NCBI RefSeq assembly: GCF_020253645.1
Contig: NZ_JADCBG010000046.1
Span: 1 to 41,267 of the forward strand
Source: Phenylobacterium sp.
GTDB taxonomy: Bacteria > Pseudomonadota > Alphaproteobacteria > Caulobacterales > Caulobacteraceae
Reading direction: 5' to 3'
DNA length: 41,267 nt
The notes beneath the pieces were generated by a model, which was not told the DNA's origin, searched no databases, and saw only the letters and a list, made by a program, of their open reading frames with translations. A program made the translations under genes and the position numbers. Below are positions 6,884 to 16,719 of this stretch, piece by piece (position 1 is the stretch's first letter; each line of letters opens with the position of its first letter).

Positions 6884-9199
6884 TCATCGCCGCCTTCCCT
6901 TGCGCACACCCGGCGGAGGTCCCCCCTTCCTCCGGGCGTCCATGGCCCCCGGGCGCCGCGGCCCGCGCCCCCGGGGCGGAGGCGGGGTCCCCTGCACGGG
7001 GTCGCTCAGCATGTCGAAGAGCAGCCCTCCGGTCACCGGCGTCGCCTCCACCAACCGTACCTCGACAGGCAGTCCAAGGGGCCAGTGGGCGCCGGACCGC
7101 TCGCCCACCAGGGCGTGCGACGTCTCGTCGTGGACGAAGAACTCGCCCCCAAGGCGCGAGATGGGAACGAGGCCGTCGGCGCCGGTCTCGTCCAGGCGGA
7201 TGAACAGGCCGAACCGGGTGACGCCGCTGATCCGCCCGGTGAAGGTCGCGCCGACCCGGTCGGCGAGGAAGGCGGCGACATAGCGATCGATGGCGTCGCG
7301 CTCCGCCGCCATGGCCCGCCGCTCCGCCGCCGTGATCATCTCGGCGGTGCCCTTCAGCTGGGCGATGTCGCGGTCGGTCAGGCCGTCCTCCCCCAGTCCC
7401 AGGGCGCGGATCAGGCCCCGGTGGACGATGAGGTCGGCGTACCGGCGGATCGGCGAGGTGAAATGGGCGTAGCGGTCGAGGTTCAGGCCGAAGTGGCCGA
7501 TGTTGTCGGTGTCGTAGATGGCCTGCATCTGGCTGCGCAGCACCACCTCGTTGATGATCGCTGCGCTGGGGCTCTCGCGGGTCTCTTCCAGCAGTCTGTT
7601 GAACCGGTCGGTGCGGGGCGCCTCGCCCTTGGACCAGGGCAGGCCCAGGGTCGCCAGGAAGTCGGCCAGGGCGTGGACCTTCTCCTGGCTGGGGGTGTCG
7701 TGGACCCGGTAGATCAGCGGCGTCTTGCGAGCCTCAAGGGTCTGGGCGGCGCAGACATTGGCCTGGATCATCATCTCTTCGATGAGCTGGTGCGCAGGCA
7801 GCACCGCCCGCGCCCGGATGGCGGTGATCTGGCCCTCGGCGTCCATCAGGATCCGCCGCTCGGGGCTCTCGATGGCCAGGGGAGAGCGTCTGCGCCGCGC
7901 CGCCAGCATGACGGCGTAAGCGGCGTAGAGGGGCTTCAGCACCCCGTCCAGGAGCGGCCCGGTGGTATCGTCCGTCTGTCCGTCGATGGCCGCCTGCGCC
8001 TGCTCGTAGGAGAGTTTGGCCGCAGACCGCATCAGGCCCCGGACGAAGCGGTGACCTGTCTTCCGCCCGCTGGCGTCAAAGACCATCCGTACCGCCAGGC
8101 AGGCCCGGTTCTCGCCGGCGCGGAGGCTGCAGAGCCCTGCAGAGAGGCGCTCCGGCAGCATGGGCTCCACCCGGTCGGGGAAATAGACGCTGTTGCCCTT
8201 GTCCCGGGCGGTGCGGTCCAGAGCCGAACCCGGCCGGACATAGGCGGCGACGTCGGCGATGGCCACCCACACCACCCAGCCGCCCGGGTTGCCCGCGTCT
8301 GCGTCGGGTTCGGCGTAGACCGCGTCGTCGTGATCCCGGGCGTCCGGCGGATCGATGGTCACGAGGGGCAGGGCGCGCAGGTCCTCGCGGCCGGAGAGGT
8401 CCGCCTCGCGGGCGGCCTCCGCCTCGGCCTCTGCGGCCTCGGGGAAGCCGGTGGGTATCCCGTGGGCGTGGATGGCGATCAGGGAGGCGGCCCGCGGATC
8501 GTCCTCCCGGCCTACGCGCTCCAGGATCTCGCCGCGGTGGAGGCCGAACCGCCTGCCTCCGGGGGTCAGGCGGGCCACCACCAGGTCGCCGTCCCTCAGG
8601 CCCGTCGGGCCCGCGCCCTCGATGAGCACCTGGTCCTTCGAGCGCCGGTCGACAGGCTCGACCCGGACCTGCCGCGCCGACTTGCGCACGACGCCAAGCA
8701 TCCGGTGGACGGCCGCGCCCAGGCGCTTGATCAGCCGGGCCTCGACCTCTCCCGCCTCGGTCCGCTCAAACCGGACCAGAAGGCGGTCGCCGACGCCGGG
8801 AGCCCCGGCGGCGGCCTCGCTGGGGTCCGGCGCAAGGCGCACCAGTGGGGCGTCCTCGCCCTTGGTCAGGCGAACCATCAGCTCGCCGTCCGTATCCCGT
8901 TCGATCACCTCGGCGACGCCGACCGGCGGTAACTCGCCGGGAAGGGCGACGCCCTTGCGTCCGCGACGGCCTAGCTCGCCGGAGTCCTGCAGGTCACGCA
9001 GCATGTCCCGCAGGGCGATCCGGTCGGCGCCCTTCAGGCCAAAGGCGCGGGCAATGTCGGACCGGTCGGCCTCCCCGGACTCACGGATGAAGGCGATGAG
9101 GGTGGCGCGGTCCGGCAGGCCCTGCGGCGGGCGGCTTGTGGATCGGGGCGCACGATGGGCGCCGCGGCCGGGGCCGCGAGGGGGGCGGGGTCTTGCCAT
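6884..9199 (-). CDS. rnr: Ribonuclease R
   Basis: Processive 3'-5' exoribonuclease that degrades structured RNA and takes part in rRNA and tmRNA quality control. The 771-residue protein starts with a basic Pro/Arg-rich extension and a winged-helix segment (FIRESGEADRSDIARAF). Cold-shock-like OB folds follow, then the RNB catalytic domain with the Asp cluster in TIDPPDARDHDDAVY and the conserved LNLDRYAHFTSPIRRYADL. A C-terminal S1 domain (FTGRISGVTRFGLFIRLDE) and a basic tail rich in Arg, Lys, Gly and Pro complete it. The start codon is ATG 9199. It follows topA by 21 bases, so the two are almost certainly co-transcribed. Nothing is missing relative to the family. Confidence 0.96.
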   Translation of the reverse strand: MARPRPPRGPGRGAHRAPRSTSRPPQGLPDRATLIAFIRESGEADRSDIARAFGLKGADRIALRDMLRDLQDSGELGRRGRKGVALPGELPPVGVAEVIERDTDGELMVRLTKGEDAPLVRLAPDPSEAAAGAPGVGDRLLVRFERTEAGEVEARLIKRLGAAVHRMLGVVRKSARQVRVEPVDRRSKDQVLIEGAGPTGLRDGDLVVARLTPGGRRFGLHRGEILERVGREDDPRAASLIAIHAHGIPTGFPEAAEAEAEAAREADLSGREDLRALPLVTIDPPDARDHDDAVYAEPDADAGNPGGWVVWVAIADVAAYVRPGSALDRTARDKGNSVYFPDRVEPMLPERLSAGLCSLRAGENRACLAVRMVFDASGRKTGHRFVRGLMRSAAKLSYEQAQAAIDGQTDDTTGPLLDGVLKPLYAAYAVMLAARRRRSPLAIESPERRILMDAEGQITAIRARAVLPAHQLIEEMMIQANVCAAQTLEARKTPLIYRVHDTPSQEKVHALADFLATLGLPWSKGEAPRTDRFNRLLEETRESPSAAIINEVVLRSQMQAIYDTDNIGHFGLNLDRYAHFTSPIRRYADLIVHRGLIRALGLGEDGLTDRDIAQLKGTAEMITAAERRAMAAERDAIDRYVAAFLADRVGATFTGRISGVTRFGLFIRLDETGADGLVPISRLGGEFFVHDETSHALVGERSGAHWPLGLPVEVRLVEATPVTGGLLFDMLSDPVQGTPPPPRGRGPRRPGAMDARRKGGPPPGVRKGRRR

Positions 9200-9220
9200 G
9201 CAGGCAGACTAGACCGGTTC

Positions 9221-11836
9221 TCAGGATTCCGGTGAGGACTTCCTGACGGCCGCGCCCCTGGGCTTGGCCGCCGCTTTCGCCTTTGCCTTCGCCTTCGGGG
9301 CCGCCTTCGCCTTGGCCGGCGCCTTTGGCCTTGCCGCCGTCTTCGCCGTGCCCTTGGCGGGCGACTTGCCGGCGCGGGCGGCGATCAGGGCCACCGCGGC
9401 CTCCAGGGTCAGTGTCTCGGCGTCCTCGCCCCTGGGGATGTTGGCGTTGGTCGTCCCGTGCTTGACATAGGGGCCAAAGCGGCCGGCGAGGATCCGCACC
9501 GGCGCGCCGTCCCCGGGATGGGCGCCCAGTTCGCGCAAGGCCGCCGCCGCGCCTCGGCCGCCCCGCCCGCCGGCCTTCTTCTCGGCCAGCAGGCTCACGG
9601 CCCGGTTGACGCCCACCTCGAAGACTTCGTCTACGCCCGGCAGGTTGGCGTACACCCCCGCATGCTGGACGAAGGGCCCATAGCGCCCGATCCCGGCCAG
9701 GATGACGCCGCCATCCTCCGGGTGCAGGCCCACCTCGCGGGGGAGGCGCAACAGACGCAGCGCCTTTTCGAGGTCCATGGCCTCAGGCGACCAGCCCTTC
9801 GGAAGGGAGGCGCGCTTCGGCTTCTCTCCCTCGCCCAGCTGGACGAAGGGCCCGAACCTGCCGGACTTCAGGAAGACGGTGAGGCCGGTTTCCGGATCGG
9901 TCCCCAGCTCGCGGTCGCCCGAAGGCGCGTCGCCTTCCTCGGAGGGCGGCCCGAACTTCCGCGTGTAACGGCATTCCGGGTAGTTGGAGCAGCCGATGAA
10001 GGGTTCGAACCGGCTGGGCTTGAGCGAAAGCTCGCCCGTCCCGCACTTTGGGCAGGTCCTGCCCCCTTCGCCGGGGAAGAGGAAGGGGCCAAGGGTGGTG
10101 TTCAGGGCCTCGATGACGTCGCGGGTGGGCTGCTTGAGGACCTCGGCGGTGGCCGGCTGGAACTCGCCCCAGAACTCCCGGAGCAGGGCCTTCCAGTCGA
10201 GGTCGCCGGCCGAGACCTGGTCCAGCTTCTCCTCCAGCGCCGCCGTGAAGTCGTACTCGACATAGCGGTTGAAGAAGGACTCCAGGAAAACCGTGACCAG
10301 GCGCCCCTTGTCCTCCGGGATGAAGCGGTTCTTGTCCATCCGCACATAGCTGCGGTCCCGCAGGACCGACAGGATGGAGGCGTAGGTCGAGGGCCGGCCG
10401 ATCCCGAGTTCCTCCATCTTCCGGACCAGGCTGGCTTCGGAATAGCGCGGCGGCGGTTCGGTGAAGTGCTGGTCGGCCTTGGCCTTGCGCACCTGCGCCA
10501 CGGCGCCCTCGTTCAGGACCGGCAGGCGGCCCCCTTCCTCGTCCTCGGGATCGTCCCGTCCCTCCTCGTAGACCTTGAGGTAGCCGTCGAAGAGGATGAC
10601 CTGACCCGTCGCCCTCAGGCCGGTCCGGCCATCGGGGGTGGAGAGGTCCACCGTCGTCCGCTCGATCCGGGCCGACTCCATCTGCGAGGCCAGCATCCGC
10701 TTCCAGATCAGCTCGTAGAGGCGGCCGAGGTCGCCCTCCAGCCGGAGGGAGCCAGGGTTCCGGGCGAGGCTGGTGGGCCGGATCGCCTCGTGGGCCTCCT
10801 GGGCGTTGCGGGCCTTGGTCCGGTACTGGCGCGGGGCCTCCGGAAGATAATCCCCCCCGAACAGGCCGGAGATGACCTGCCGGGCCTCCTGCAGGGCCTC
10901 GGGCGCCGACTGGACGCCGTCGGTCCGCATGTAGGTGATCAGGCCGACGGTCTCGCCCCCGATGTCGATGCCCTCGTACAGCTTCTGGGCCGCCTGCATG
11001 GTGCGCTGGGCCGAAAAACCGAGCTTGCGCGCCGCCTCCTGCTGCAGGGTTGAGGTGGTGAAGGGCGGGGCGGGCGATCGACGGGCGGGCTTCTTCTCCA
11101 CCGCGGAGATGGTGAAGGCCCCGGCCTCCACCGCCTTGAGGGCCGCGTCTGCGGCGCCGGCGTCGGGCAGGTCGAACTTGGCGAGCTTACGGCCCTCGTG
11201 CACCGCCAGCCTGGCGGTGAAGGGGGCGCCGGCGGAGGCCATGTCCGCCTCGACGGTCCAGTACTCCCGGGTGACGAAGCGCTCGATTTCGATCTCGCGG
11301 TCGACGACCAGCCGCAGGGCGACGGACTGCACACGTCCCGCCGAACGGGCGCCCGGCAGCTTGCGCCAGAGGACAGGCGAGAGGTTGAAGCCCACCAGGT
11401 AGTCGAGGGCCCGGCGGGCCAGGTAGGCCTCCACCAGCTCCATGTCGATCTGGCGCGGCGACTTCATCGCCTCGGTCACCGCCGACTTCGTGATGGCGTT
11501 GAACACCACGCGCTCAACAGGCTTGTCCTTCACCGCCCGCTTCTGACGCAGCACATCCAGGACGTGCCATGAGATGGCCTCGCCCTCGCGGTCCGGGTCG
11601 GTGGCCAGGATGATGCGATCGGACGCCTTCGCCGCCTCGGCGATTTCCGACAGGCGCTTTGAGGCCTTGGCGTCGACCTCCCAGGACATGGCGAAGTCCT
11701 CGTCCGGGCGGACCGAGCCATCCTTGGGCGGCAGGTCGCGGACATGGCCATAGCTCGCCAGGACCTTGTAGTCTGACCCCAGGTACTTGTTGATGGTCTT
11801 GGCCTTGGCGGGGCTCTCGACGATGACGAGGTGCAT
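9221..11836 (-). CDS. topA: DNA topoisomerase I
   Basis: Type IA enzyme relaxing negative supercoils, 871 residues. The TOPRIM domain starts directly at the N-terminus (LVIVESPAKAKTINKYLG, then ILATDPDREGEAISWH). The catalytic Tyr is about residue 302 in GLITYMRTDGVQS. A single Cys4 zinc finger remains (CPKCGTGELS and GCSNYPEC). Later TopA C-terminal repeats lack Cys but keep the GRFGPFVQ / GRYGPFVQ / GRFGPYVKHG pattern. The protein ends in a long Ala-Lys-Pro tail, probably a non-specific DNA-binding tail. The ATG at 11836 is chosen over an in-frame extension to 11905 because it begins exactly at the TOPRIM core. The gene lies 95 bases after dprA and 21 before rnr. Confidence 0.96.
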   Translation of the reverse strand: MHLVIVESPAKAKTINKYLGSDYKVLASYGHVRDLPPKDGSVRPDEDFAMSWEVDAKASKRLSEIAEAAKASDRIILATDPDREGEAISWHVLDVLRQKRAVKDKPVERVVFNAITKSAVTEAMKSPRQIDMELVEAYLARRALDYLVGFNLSPVLWRKLPGARSAGRVQSVALRLVVDREIEIERFVTREYWTVEADMASAGAPFTARLAVHEGRKLAKFDLPDAGAADAALKAVEAGAFTISAVEKKPARRSPAPPFTTSTLQQEAARKLGFSAQRTMQAAQKLYEGIDIGGETVGLITYMRTDGVQSAPEALQEARQVISGLFGGDYLPEAPRQYRTKARNAQEAHEAIRPTSLARNPGSLRLEGDLGRLYELIWKRMLASQMESARIERTTVDLSTPDGRTGLRATGQVILFDGYLKVYEEGRDDPEDEEGGRLPVLNEGAVAQVRKAKADQHFTEPPPRYSEASLVRKMEELGIGRPSTYASILSVLRDRSYVRMDKNRFIPEDKGRLVTVFLESFFNRYVEYDFTAALEEKLDQVSAGDLDWKALLREFWGEFQPATAEVLKQPTRDVIEALNTTLGPFLFPGEGGRTCPKCGTGELSLKPSRFEPFIGCSNYPECRYTRKFGPPSEEGDAPSGDRELGTDPETGLTVFLKSGRFGPFVQLGEGEKPKRASLPKGWSPEAMDLEKALRLLRLPREVGLHPEDGGVILAGIGRYGPFVQHAGVYANLPGVDEVFEVGVNRAVSLLAEKKAGGRGGRGAAAALRELGAHPGDGAPVRILAGRFGPYVKHGTTNANIPRGEDAETLTLEAAVALIAARAGKSPAKGTAKTAARPKAPAKAKAAPKAKAKAKAAAKPRGAAVRKSSPES

Positions 11837-11931
11837 GCAGTTCCTTGGGGGCCGCTGGCCCTGTGAAGGGGGCGGAAAGTGGGCTGCGGAAGGGCCGGCT
11901 GTCAACTTGGCCCGGTCGGGAAGCTGCAGGA

Positions 11932-13041
11932 TCAGGCGAGGGCCGCCCCGCCGCCGGCGGTGAAGACGACCTCTCCGGCCAGCTCCAGCTCGGCGAGGGC
12001 GGCGTTGACTTCCGAGGTGGACAGCCCGGAAAGGCGAACGATTTCATCACGGGCGGCGGGAGAGGGCGACAGGAGATGCAGGACCCTGTCCCGGGTCGTG
12101 TCCCGTCCGGGGCCATCGGTTTCCAGCCCGACCTGAGCCGGCGGGTCGAATTCCAGCCCCGGATCCGACAGTCCGTTCAGCCCGGAGAGGGTCCGGAGCA
12201 CGTCCTCCGCGCCTTCGCAGACGGCGGCGCCCTGCCGGAGCAGGTCGTTGCCGCCACGGGAGCGGGGGTCGAGGGGCGATCCGGGGACGGCCAGCACTTC
12301 GCGGCCCATCTCCGCGGCCAGCCGGGCGGTGATCAGGGAGCCGGACCGGAGTTCGGCCTCCACGACCACAACGGCGCGGGAGAGGCCGGCGATGATCCGG
12401 TTGCGGCGCGGGAAGTCCGCCGCCGAGGCCGTCCGGCCGGGCGGGGCTTCGGAGACAATGCATCCGCCGGCCTCGAGGATCTCCTGGTAGAGATCGGCGT
12501 GCTGAGGCGGATAGACGTCGTCCACGCCTCCAGCGAGGACCGCCGCCGTGCCGGTCTCAAGAGCGCCGCGGTGGGCGGCGCCGTCGACGCCCCTCGCCAG
12601 CCCCGAAATGACGGTCAGACCGGCGGCGCCCAGTTCTCCGGCCAGGGCTCCGGCGAACCGCAGGCCGAGGGCGGAGGCCGCCCTGGCTCCCACGACGGCG
12701 ACGCAGGTCCGCTCGAGCGGCCGGATATCGCCTAGCACCCAGACCAGGGGCGGCGGTGGGTCGAGGGCGGCCAGGAGCGGCGGGAAGTCAGGATCGCAGG
12801 CCAGGAGGAGCCGGGCGCCCAGGGCGTCCCCGGCGGCCATTTCCGCTTCACCGGCGCTCACCGAGGCCGTAGAGAGGGGGCTGACCCGTCCCGAGCGTCT
12901 GGCGAGGTCGGGCAAGGCTTCCAGTGCGAGGCTGGGATCGCCGAAACGCCTCAAGAGTTCGCGGAAGGTCACCGCGCCGACGCTGGGCGTTCGCGCCAGC
13001 CGCAGCCAGTCTCGTCTGAAGGCGGCTGGCCGCCCCGTCAC
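11932..13041 (-). CDS. dprA: DprA, DNA-processing protein (RecA loader)
   Basis: Binds incoming single-stranded DNA and loads RecA during natural transformation; it is widely conserved even where competence is unproven. It has 369 residues. An N-terminal SAM-like helical part precedes the Rossmann core with VAVVGARAAS, VISGLARGVDGAAHRGALE, FPRRNRIIAGLSRAVVVVEA and GREVLAVPGSP. A C-terminal winged helix (residues about 300-360, with SPAARDEIVRLSGLSTSEV) matches the DprA_WH domain. The GTG start overlaps the plsY stop (GTGA), indicating translational coupling. A plsY-dprA-topA order is familiar from alphaproteobacteria. Confidence 0.95.
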   Translation of the reverse strand: MTGRPAAFRRDWLRLARTPSVGAVTFRELLRRFGDPSLALEALPDLARRSGRVSPLSTASVSAGEAEMAAGDALGARLLLACDPDFPPLLAALDPPPPLVWVLGDIRPLERTCVAVVGARAASALGLRFAGALAGELGAAGLTVISGLARGVDGAAHRGALETGTAAVLAGGVDDVYPPQHADLYQEILEAGGCIVSEAPPGRTASAADFPRRNRIIAGLSRAVVVVEAELRSGSLITARLAAEMGREVLAVPGSPLDPRSRGGNDLLRQGAAVCEGAEDVLRTLSGLNGLSDPGLEFDPPAQVGLETDGPGRDTTRDRVLHLLSPSPAARDEIVRLSGLSTSEVNAALAELELAGEVVFTAGGGAALA

Positions 13042-13694
13042 GGGGCCCCGGCGGGAGGATCTGCAGGCTTGCGCGCACCGCCGATGCGGGGCTCTTCGCC
13101 CTTGAGGATACGACGCAGGTTGTCCTGGTGGCGCACGTAGATGAGGGCGCCCATGAAAAGGGTCAGGGTGACGAGGGCGTGGGGAGACTGGAAGACGAAG
13201 AGGGCGAAGATCGGGGCGAGGGCCGCCGCCGTCAGGGCGGCCAGGGACGAAATCCGGAACAGGGCGGCTGTGACCAGCCAGGTCGCCGCCGCGGCGGCGC
13301 CCACCGGAAAGGACGCCGCCAGCAGGGTGCCGAAGAAGGTCGAGACCCCCTTGCCGCCCTTGAATCTCAGGAACACCGGGAAGAGGTGGCCGAGGAAGGC
13401 CGAGCCCGCCGCCAGGGCCACCATCATGTGGCGGGTCGCATCGGGCGCCCCGCGGGTGAGGAGATAGGCGCCCAGCACCGCCAGCGCGCCCTTGCCGCCG
13501 TCCCCGAGAAGGGTGAGCAGGGCAAGGTCCTTGCGGCCGGATCTCAGGACATTGGTCGCTCCGATATTGCCCGAGCCGATCTCGCGCGGATCGCCGGCGC
13601 CGGCCAGCTTCATGCTGATCACGCCGAAGGGCGTCGATCCCAGGAGATATCCTCCGACCATGACGGCGGCGATGACGAGAGGTTCGTTGGGCAT
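13038..13694 (-). CDS. plsY: PlsY, acyl-phosphate glycerol-3-phosphate acyltransferase
   Basis: Inner-membrane enzyme making lysophosphatidic acid from acyl-phosphate, the first step of phospholipid synthesis. The 218-residue product has multiple hydrophobic segments and the PlsY motifs: GDPREIGSGNIGATNVLRSG, then GHLFPVFLRFKGGKGVSTF, then the C-terminal YVRHQDNLRRILKGEE. The start is ATG 13694, because the 26 residues of the longer reading frame upstream (to 13772) look non-coding and the first membrane helix starts just after it. It is coupled to dprA by a four-base overlap. A gap of 121 bases separates it from pyrC'. Confidence 0.95.
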   Translation of the reverse strand: MPNEPLVIAAVMVGGYLLGSTPFGVISMKLAGAGDPREIGSGNIGATNVLRSGRKDLALLTLLGDGGKGALAVLGAYLLTRGAPDATRHMMVALAAGSAFLGHLFPVFLRFKGGKGVSTFFGTLLAASFPVGAAAAATWLVTAALFRISSLAALTAAALAPIFALFVFQSPHALVTLTLFMGALIYVRHQDNLRRILKGEEPRIGGARKPADPPAGAP

Positions 13695-13815
13695 CAGGGC
13701 GGGCTCCTCAAACAGCCCGTGCAGTTTAGGTCGCCGCCACCCCCGCGTCACCCTCGCGAACCAGACAAGCACGGCCCGGCGTGTTCGTCAAATGTTCTCT
13801 CGCCCCAGGGCGGGC

Positions 13816-15117
13816 TCAGGACCGGAACACGGACCTTCCGGCGACAAAGGTCCCCTGCACGGCGCCCTGCAGCCGCCTGCCGTCGAAGGGCGTGTTCCGG
13901 GAGCGGGACTTCAGGACATCCGGGTCCACGACGACCGGCGCATTGAGGTCGCACAGGACGAGATCCGCGGGAGCGCCCCTGGAGAGCCGCCCGCAGGGCA
14001 GGCCCAGCAGATCGGCCGGCCGCACGGTTACCGCGGCGATGAGGTCCATCAGGGAGATCCGGCCCTCATGGTGGAAGGTCAGGAGGGCGGAGAGCAGGGT
14101 CTGCAGTCCGACAGCCCCCGGGGTCGCCTCCGAGTAGGGAAGGCGCTTGTCCTCGGGCGGGGCCGGGGCGTGGGCCGAGACGACCACGTCGATCAGGCCA
14201 CTGGACAGGGCCTCGATCACAGCCTGTCGGTCTCCCTCGCTGCGGACCGGAGGATCCAGCTTGAGGAAGGTGCGGTAGTCGCCGATGTCGATCTCGTTGA
14301 AGGTCAGGTGATTGATCGAGGTCGAGGCGAAGACGGGCAGGCCGCGCCGCTTGCCGCGTTCCAGCGATTCCAGGGCGCAGGCGGTGGTGACCTGGTCGGC
14401 CAGGAGGCGCGCGCCGGTCATCTCCACCAGGGCGAGGTCCCGCTCCAGCATGATCTTCTCCGCCTCGGGCGGGGCGCTGGGCAGGCCCATCCGGCCGGCG
14501 AACTCCCCGGAAGTGGCGGCGGCGCCCTCGCTCAGCCAGGGATCGGCGGGGCGGTGGGCCACCAGCATGCCGAATCCCTTCGCATAGGCGAGCACCCGCC
14601 GCATGACCTTGGAGTTCATGATCGGGCGATCGGCGTCGGTGACATAGACGCAGCCGGCCTCGGCCATCAGCCCGATCTCGGCCATGCGCTCGCCCAGGCA
14701 GCCCTGGGTCGCGGCGCCGGCGGGCAGGATGTTGACCAGGCTGGAGTCCCGCGCCCGGCGGCGGATGAAGTCCACCACCGAGGCCTCGTCGATCACCGGA
14801 TCCGTGTCGGGCTGGACCACGAAGGTCGTCACGCCGCCCGCCGCCGCCGCCTCGGAGGCCGAGCGCAGGGTCTCGCGGGTCTCGAAGCCCGGCTCGCCGG
14901 TCTTGGCGCGCAGGTCGACGAGACCCGGGATCAGCAGCGACCCTCCCGCGTCGATGACCTCATGGTCCGGGCCGACTGCGCCCGGATCGGACCCGGCCAC
15001 GACGGCCTCGATGACTCCGTCCCGGGCGAAGAGGGCCCCGCTGGCGTCGAGGCCGGACGCCGGGTCGAGAATCCGCGCGTTCAGGATGGCCAGGGGGCGG
15101 TGGGCGGAGGCGCTCAC
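13816..15117 (-). CDS. pyrC': PyrC', dihydroorotase-like protein with a lost active site
   Basis: Amidohydrolase-fold protein of 433 residues, full length for dihydroorotase, but metal ligands are missing. The HxH motif after LIPGLVDL is Arg70-Ala-Lys72 ([11 protein letters not shown]). The conserved His of the HxST strand is replaced ([10 protein letters not shown], about residue 263). The Asp of TDHAPH is Ala ([11 protein letters not shown], about 315). The His of LVAHRPADP is kept. In pseudomonads such dead PyrC' subunits assemble with aspartate transcarbamylase and are needed for its activity. The location one gene from pyrB fits that role. An active dihydroorotase should be encoded elsewhere. 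The GTG start at 15117 overlaps the LOG stop (GTGA). Confidence 0.88.
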   Translation of the reverse strand: MSASAHRPLAILNARILDPASGLDASGALFARDGVIEAVVAGSDPGAVGPDHEVIDAGGSLLIPGLVDLRAKTGEPGFETRETLRSASEAAAAGGVTTFVVQPDTDPVIDEASVVDFIRRRARDSSLVNILPAGAATQGCLGERMAEIGLMAEAGCVYVTDADRPIMNSKVMRRVLAYAKGFGMLVAHRPADPWLSEGAAATSGEFAGRMGLPSAPPEAEKIMLERDLALVEMTGARLLADQVTTACALESLERGKRRGLPVFASTSINHLTFNEIDIGDYRTFLKLDPPVRSEGDRQAVIEALSSGLIDVVVSAHAPAPPEDKRLPYSEATPGAVGLQTLLSALLTFHHEGRISLMDLIAAVTVRPADLLGLPCGRLSRGAPADLVLCDLNAPVVVDPDVLKSRSRNTPFDGRRLQGAVQGTFVAGRSVFRS

Positions 15118-15695
15118 AGCTGGAACCTTTCGAGCCACTTCTCCTGGGCCGGCGCGACATATCCGGCCAGGTGTTCCAGCAGCTGCGCCGGGTCCTCGCC
15201 GAAGACCAGCATGTCGCGGTGGGTCTCGCGTACGAAACCCTCCTCGACGGAGTGGTCGAGGAAGCGGCGCAGGGGATCGTAATAGCCGTCGACATTCAGA
15301 AAGGCCGCCGGCTTGGCGTGGATGGCCAGCTGGCCCCAGGTCCAGATCTCGAAGACCTCCTCCAGGGTGCCGGCGCCGCCGGGCAGGGCGATGAAGGCGT
15401 CGGAGAGTTCGGCCATGCGCGCCTTGCGCTGGTGCATGGTCTCGACGATCTCGAGCCGGGTCAGGCCCTCGTGCTCCAGCTCCTTGCGCGCCAGGGCCCG
15501 GGGCAGGACCCCGAACACCTCGCCGCCGGCGGCCAGGGCGGCGTCGGCCGCGGCGCCCATCAGGCCGACCTTCGAGCCGCCGAAGACCATGGCCAGCCCC
15601 TGCTCCGCCAGGATCCGGCCGGTTCGCGCCGCCGCCTCGGCATAGACGGGGCGGAAGCCCGGGCTGGAGCCGCAGAAAATGCACACGGCGCGCAT
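15114..15695 (-). CDS. LOG-family nucleotide phosphoribohydrolase (TIGR00730 type)
   Basis: Predicted enzyme releasing a base from nucleoside 5'-monophosphates; plant and fungal LOG proteins activate cytokinins this way, and bacterial ones are more general nucleotide nucleosidases. The 193-residue protein has the AVCIFCGSS opening, [19 protein letters not shown]-like glycine motif (here [12 protein letters not shown]) and the signature [18 protein letters not shown] with catalytic Glu. The ATG shares one base with the pyrB stop (TGATG), and its stop overlaps pyrC', so it is embedded in the pyrimidine operon. A role in nucleotide salvage is inferred from the position. The older annotation 'lysine decarboxylase' for this family is a misnomer. 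Confidence 0.88.
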   Translation of the reverse strand: MRAVCIFCGSSPGFRPVYAEAAARTGRILAEQGLAMVFGGSKVGLMGAAADAALAAGGEVFGVLPRALARKELEHEGLTRLEIVETMHQRKARMAELSDAFIALPGGAGTLEEVFEIWTWGQLAIHAKPAAFLNVDGYYDPLRRFLDHSVEEGFVRETHRDMLVFGEDPAQLLEHLAGYVAPAQEKWLERFQL

Positions 15696-16672
15696 CAGGC
15701 GTTCTCCAGCCGTGCGGCCAGGGCGGCGAGTATGGCCATCCGCGCGGCCACGCCCATCTCGACCTGGTCCTGGATGAGCGAGACGGTCAGATCGTCGGCC
15801 ACGTCGGAGTCGATCTCGACGCCCCGGTTCATCGGGCCGGGATGCATGACCTTCACGTGATCGGCGGCGGCGCCCAGCTTCTCGCGGTCCAGGCCCCAGA
15901 AGCGGAAGTACTCGCGCGGGGAGGGGGCGAAGGCGCCGTCCATGCGCTCCAGCTGCAGGCGCAGCATCATCACCACGTCGCAGCCGGCGATGCCCTGGCG
16001 CATGTCGTTGAAGACCTGCACCCCCCAGCGGTCGGCCTGGGCGGGGATCAGGGTGGGCGGGCCCACCAGCCGGACCTCGGCGCCCATCATCTGGAGCAGG
16101 CCGACGTTCGAGCGGGCGACCCGCGAGTGCAGGATGTCGCCGCAGATGGCCACCCGGAGCCCCGCAATGCGGCCGAAGGCGCGGCGCATGGACAGGGCGT
16201 CCAGCAGGGCCTGGGTGGGGTGTTCGTGCTGTCCGTCGCCGGCGTTGATCACCGAGCACGACACCTTCTGCGCCAGCAGGGAGGCCGCGCCCGAGGCGGC
16301 GTGCCGGATCACCAGGATGTCCGGCCGCATGGCGTTCAGGGTCACCGCCGTGTCGATCAGGGTCTCGCCCTTGGCGATGGAGGAGCCGCCGGGGCTCATG
16401 TTGATCGTGTCGGCGCCCAGCCGCTTGGCGGCCAGCTCGAAGGAGCTCTGGGTCCGGGTGGAGTTCTCGAAGAACAGGTTGATGAGGGTCCGGCCCTTCA
16501 GCAGGTCGAGCGACTTGGCCGCCTGCCGGTTCAGCCTTACGAATCCCTCCGCGAGGTCCAGCAGGGCTGCGACATCGACGGGGTTCAGGTCGAGAACGGA
16601 GAGGAAATGCCGGCGGGGAAACGGGAAGGTTCTTCCCAGGACCTCGTTCAGACCGTGTTCGATGCCGCTCAT
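15695..16672 (-). CDS. pyrB: Aspartate carbamoyltransferase catalytic subunit
   Basis: Condenses carbamoyl phosphate with aspartate, the committed pyrimidine step. The 325-residue protein carries the carbamoyl-phosphate site [29 protein letters not shown] with its Ser-Lys loop, [12 protein letters not shown], and the aspartate-side [12 protein letters not shown]. The catalytic residues are all present. It has no regulatory pyrI neighbour. Instead it shares the operon with the inactive dihydroorotase-like gene, so a class A type PyrB-PyrC' dodecamer is likely (known for Pseudomonas, inferred here). ruvX is 47 bases upstream, which suggests a common transcript. Confidence 0.96.
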   Translation of the reverse strand: MSGIEHGLNEVLGRTFPFPRRHFLSVLDLNPVDVAALLDLAEGFVRLNRQAAKSLDLLKGRTLINLFFENSTRTQSSFELAAKRLGADTINMSPGGSSIAKGETLIDTAVTLNAMRPDILVIRHAASGAASLLAQKVSCSVINAGDGQHEHPTQALLDALSMRRAFGRIAGLRVAICGDILHSRVARSNVGLLQMMGAEVRLVGPPTLIPAQADRWGVQVFNDMRQGIAGCDVVMMLRLQLERMDGAFAPSPREYFRFWGLDREKLGAAADHVKVMHPGPMNRGVEIDSDVADDLTVSLIQDQVEMGVAARMAILAALAARLENA

Positions 16673-16719
16673 TAAAGCGCCGTCTTAGGCGGCTTTCCCG
16701 CGCAAGCCAAGGAAAAGGC

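Noticed and set aside
6875-8932. Plus-strand open frame of 685 codons across the rnr gene
   Set aside because: Long only because high GC removes stops opposite a real gene; composition is random Gly/Arg/Ala/Asp with no domain, while rnr has complete motifs.
9240-9370. Repetitive Ala-Lys-Pro coding stretch that looks like tandem DNA repeats
   Set aside because: It encodes the basic C-terminal tail of TopA, common in this family; repeat units are irregular.
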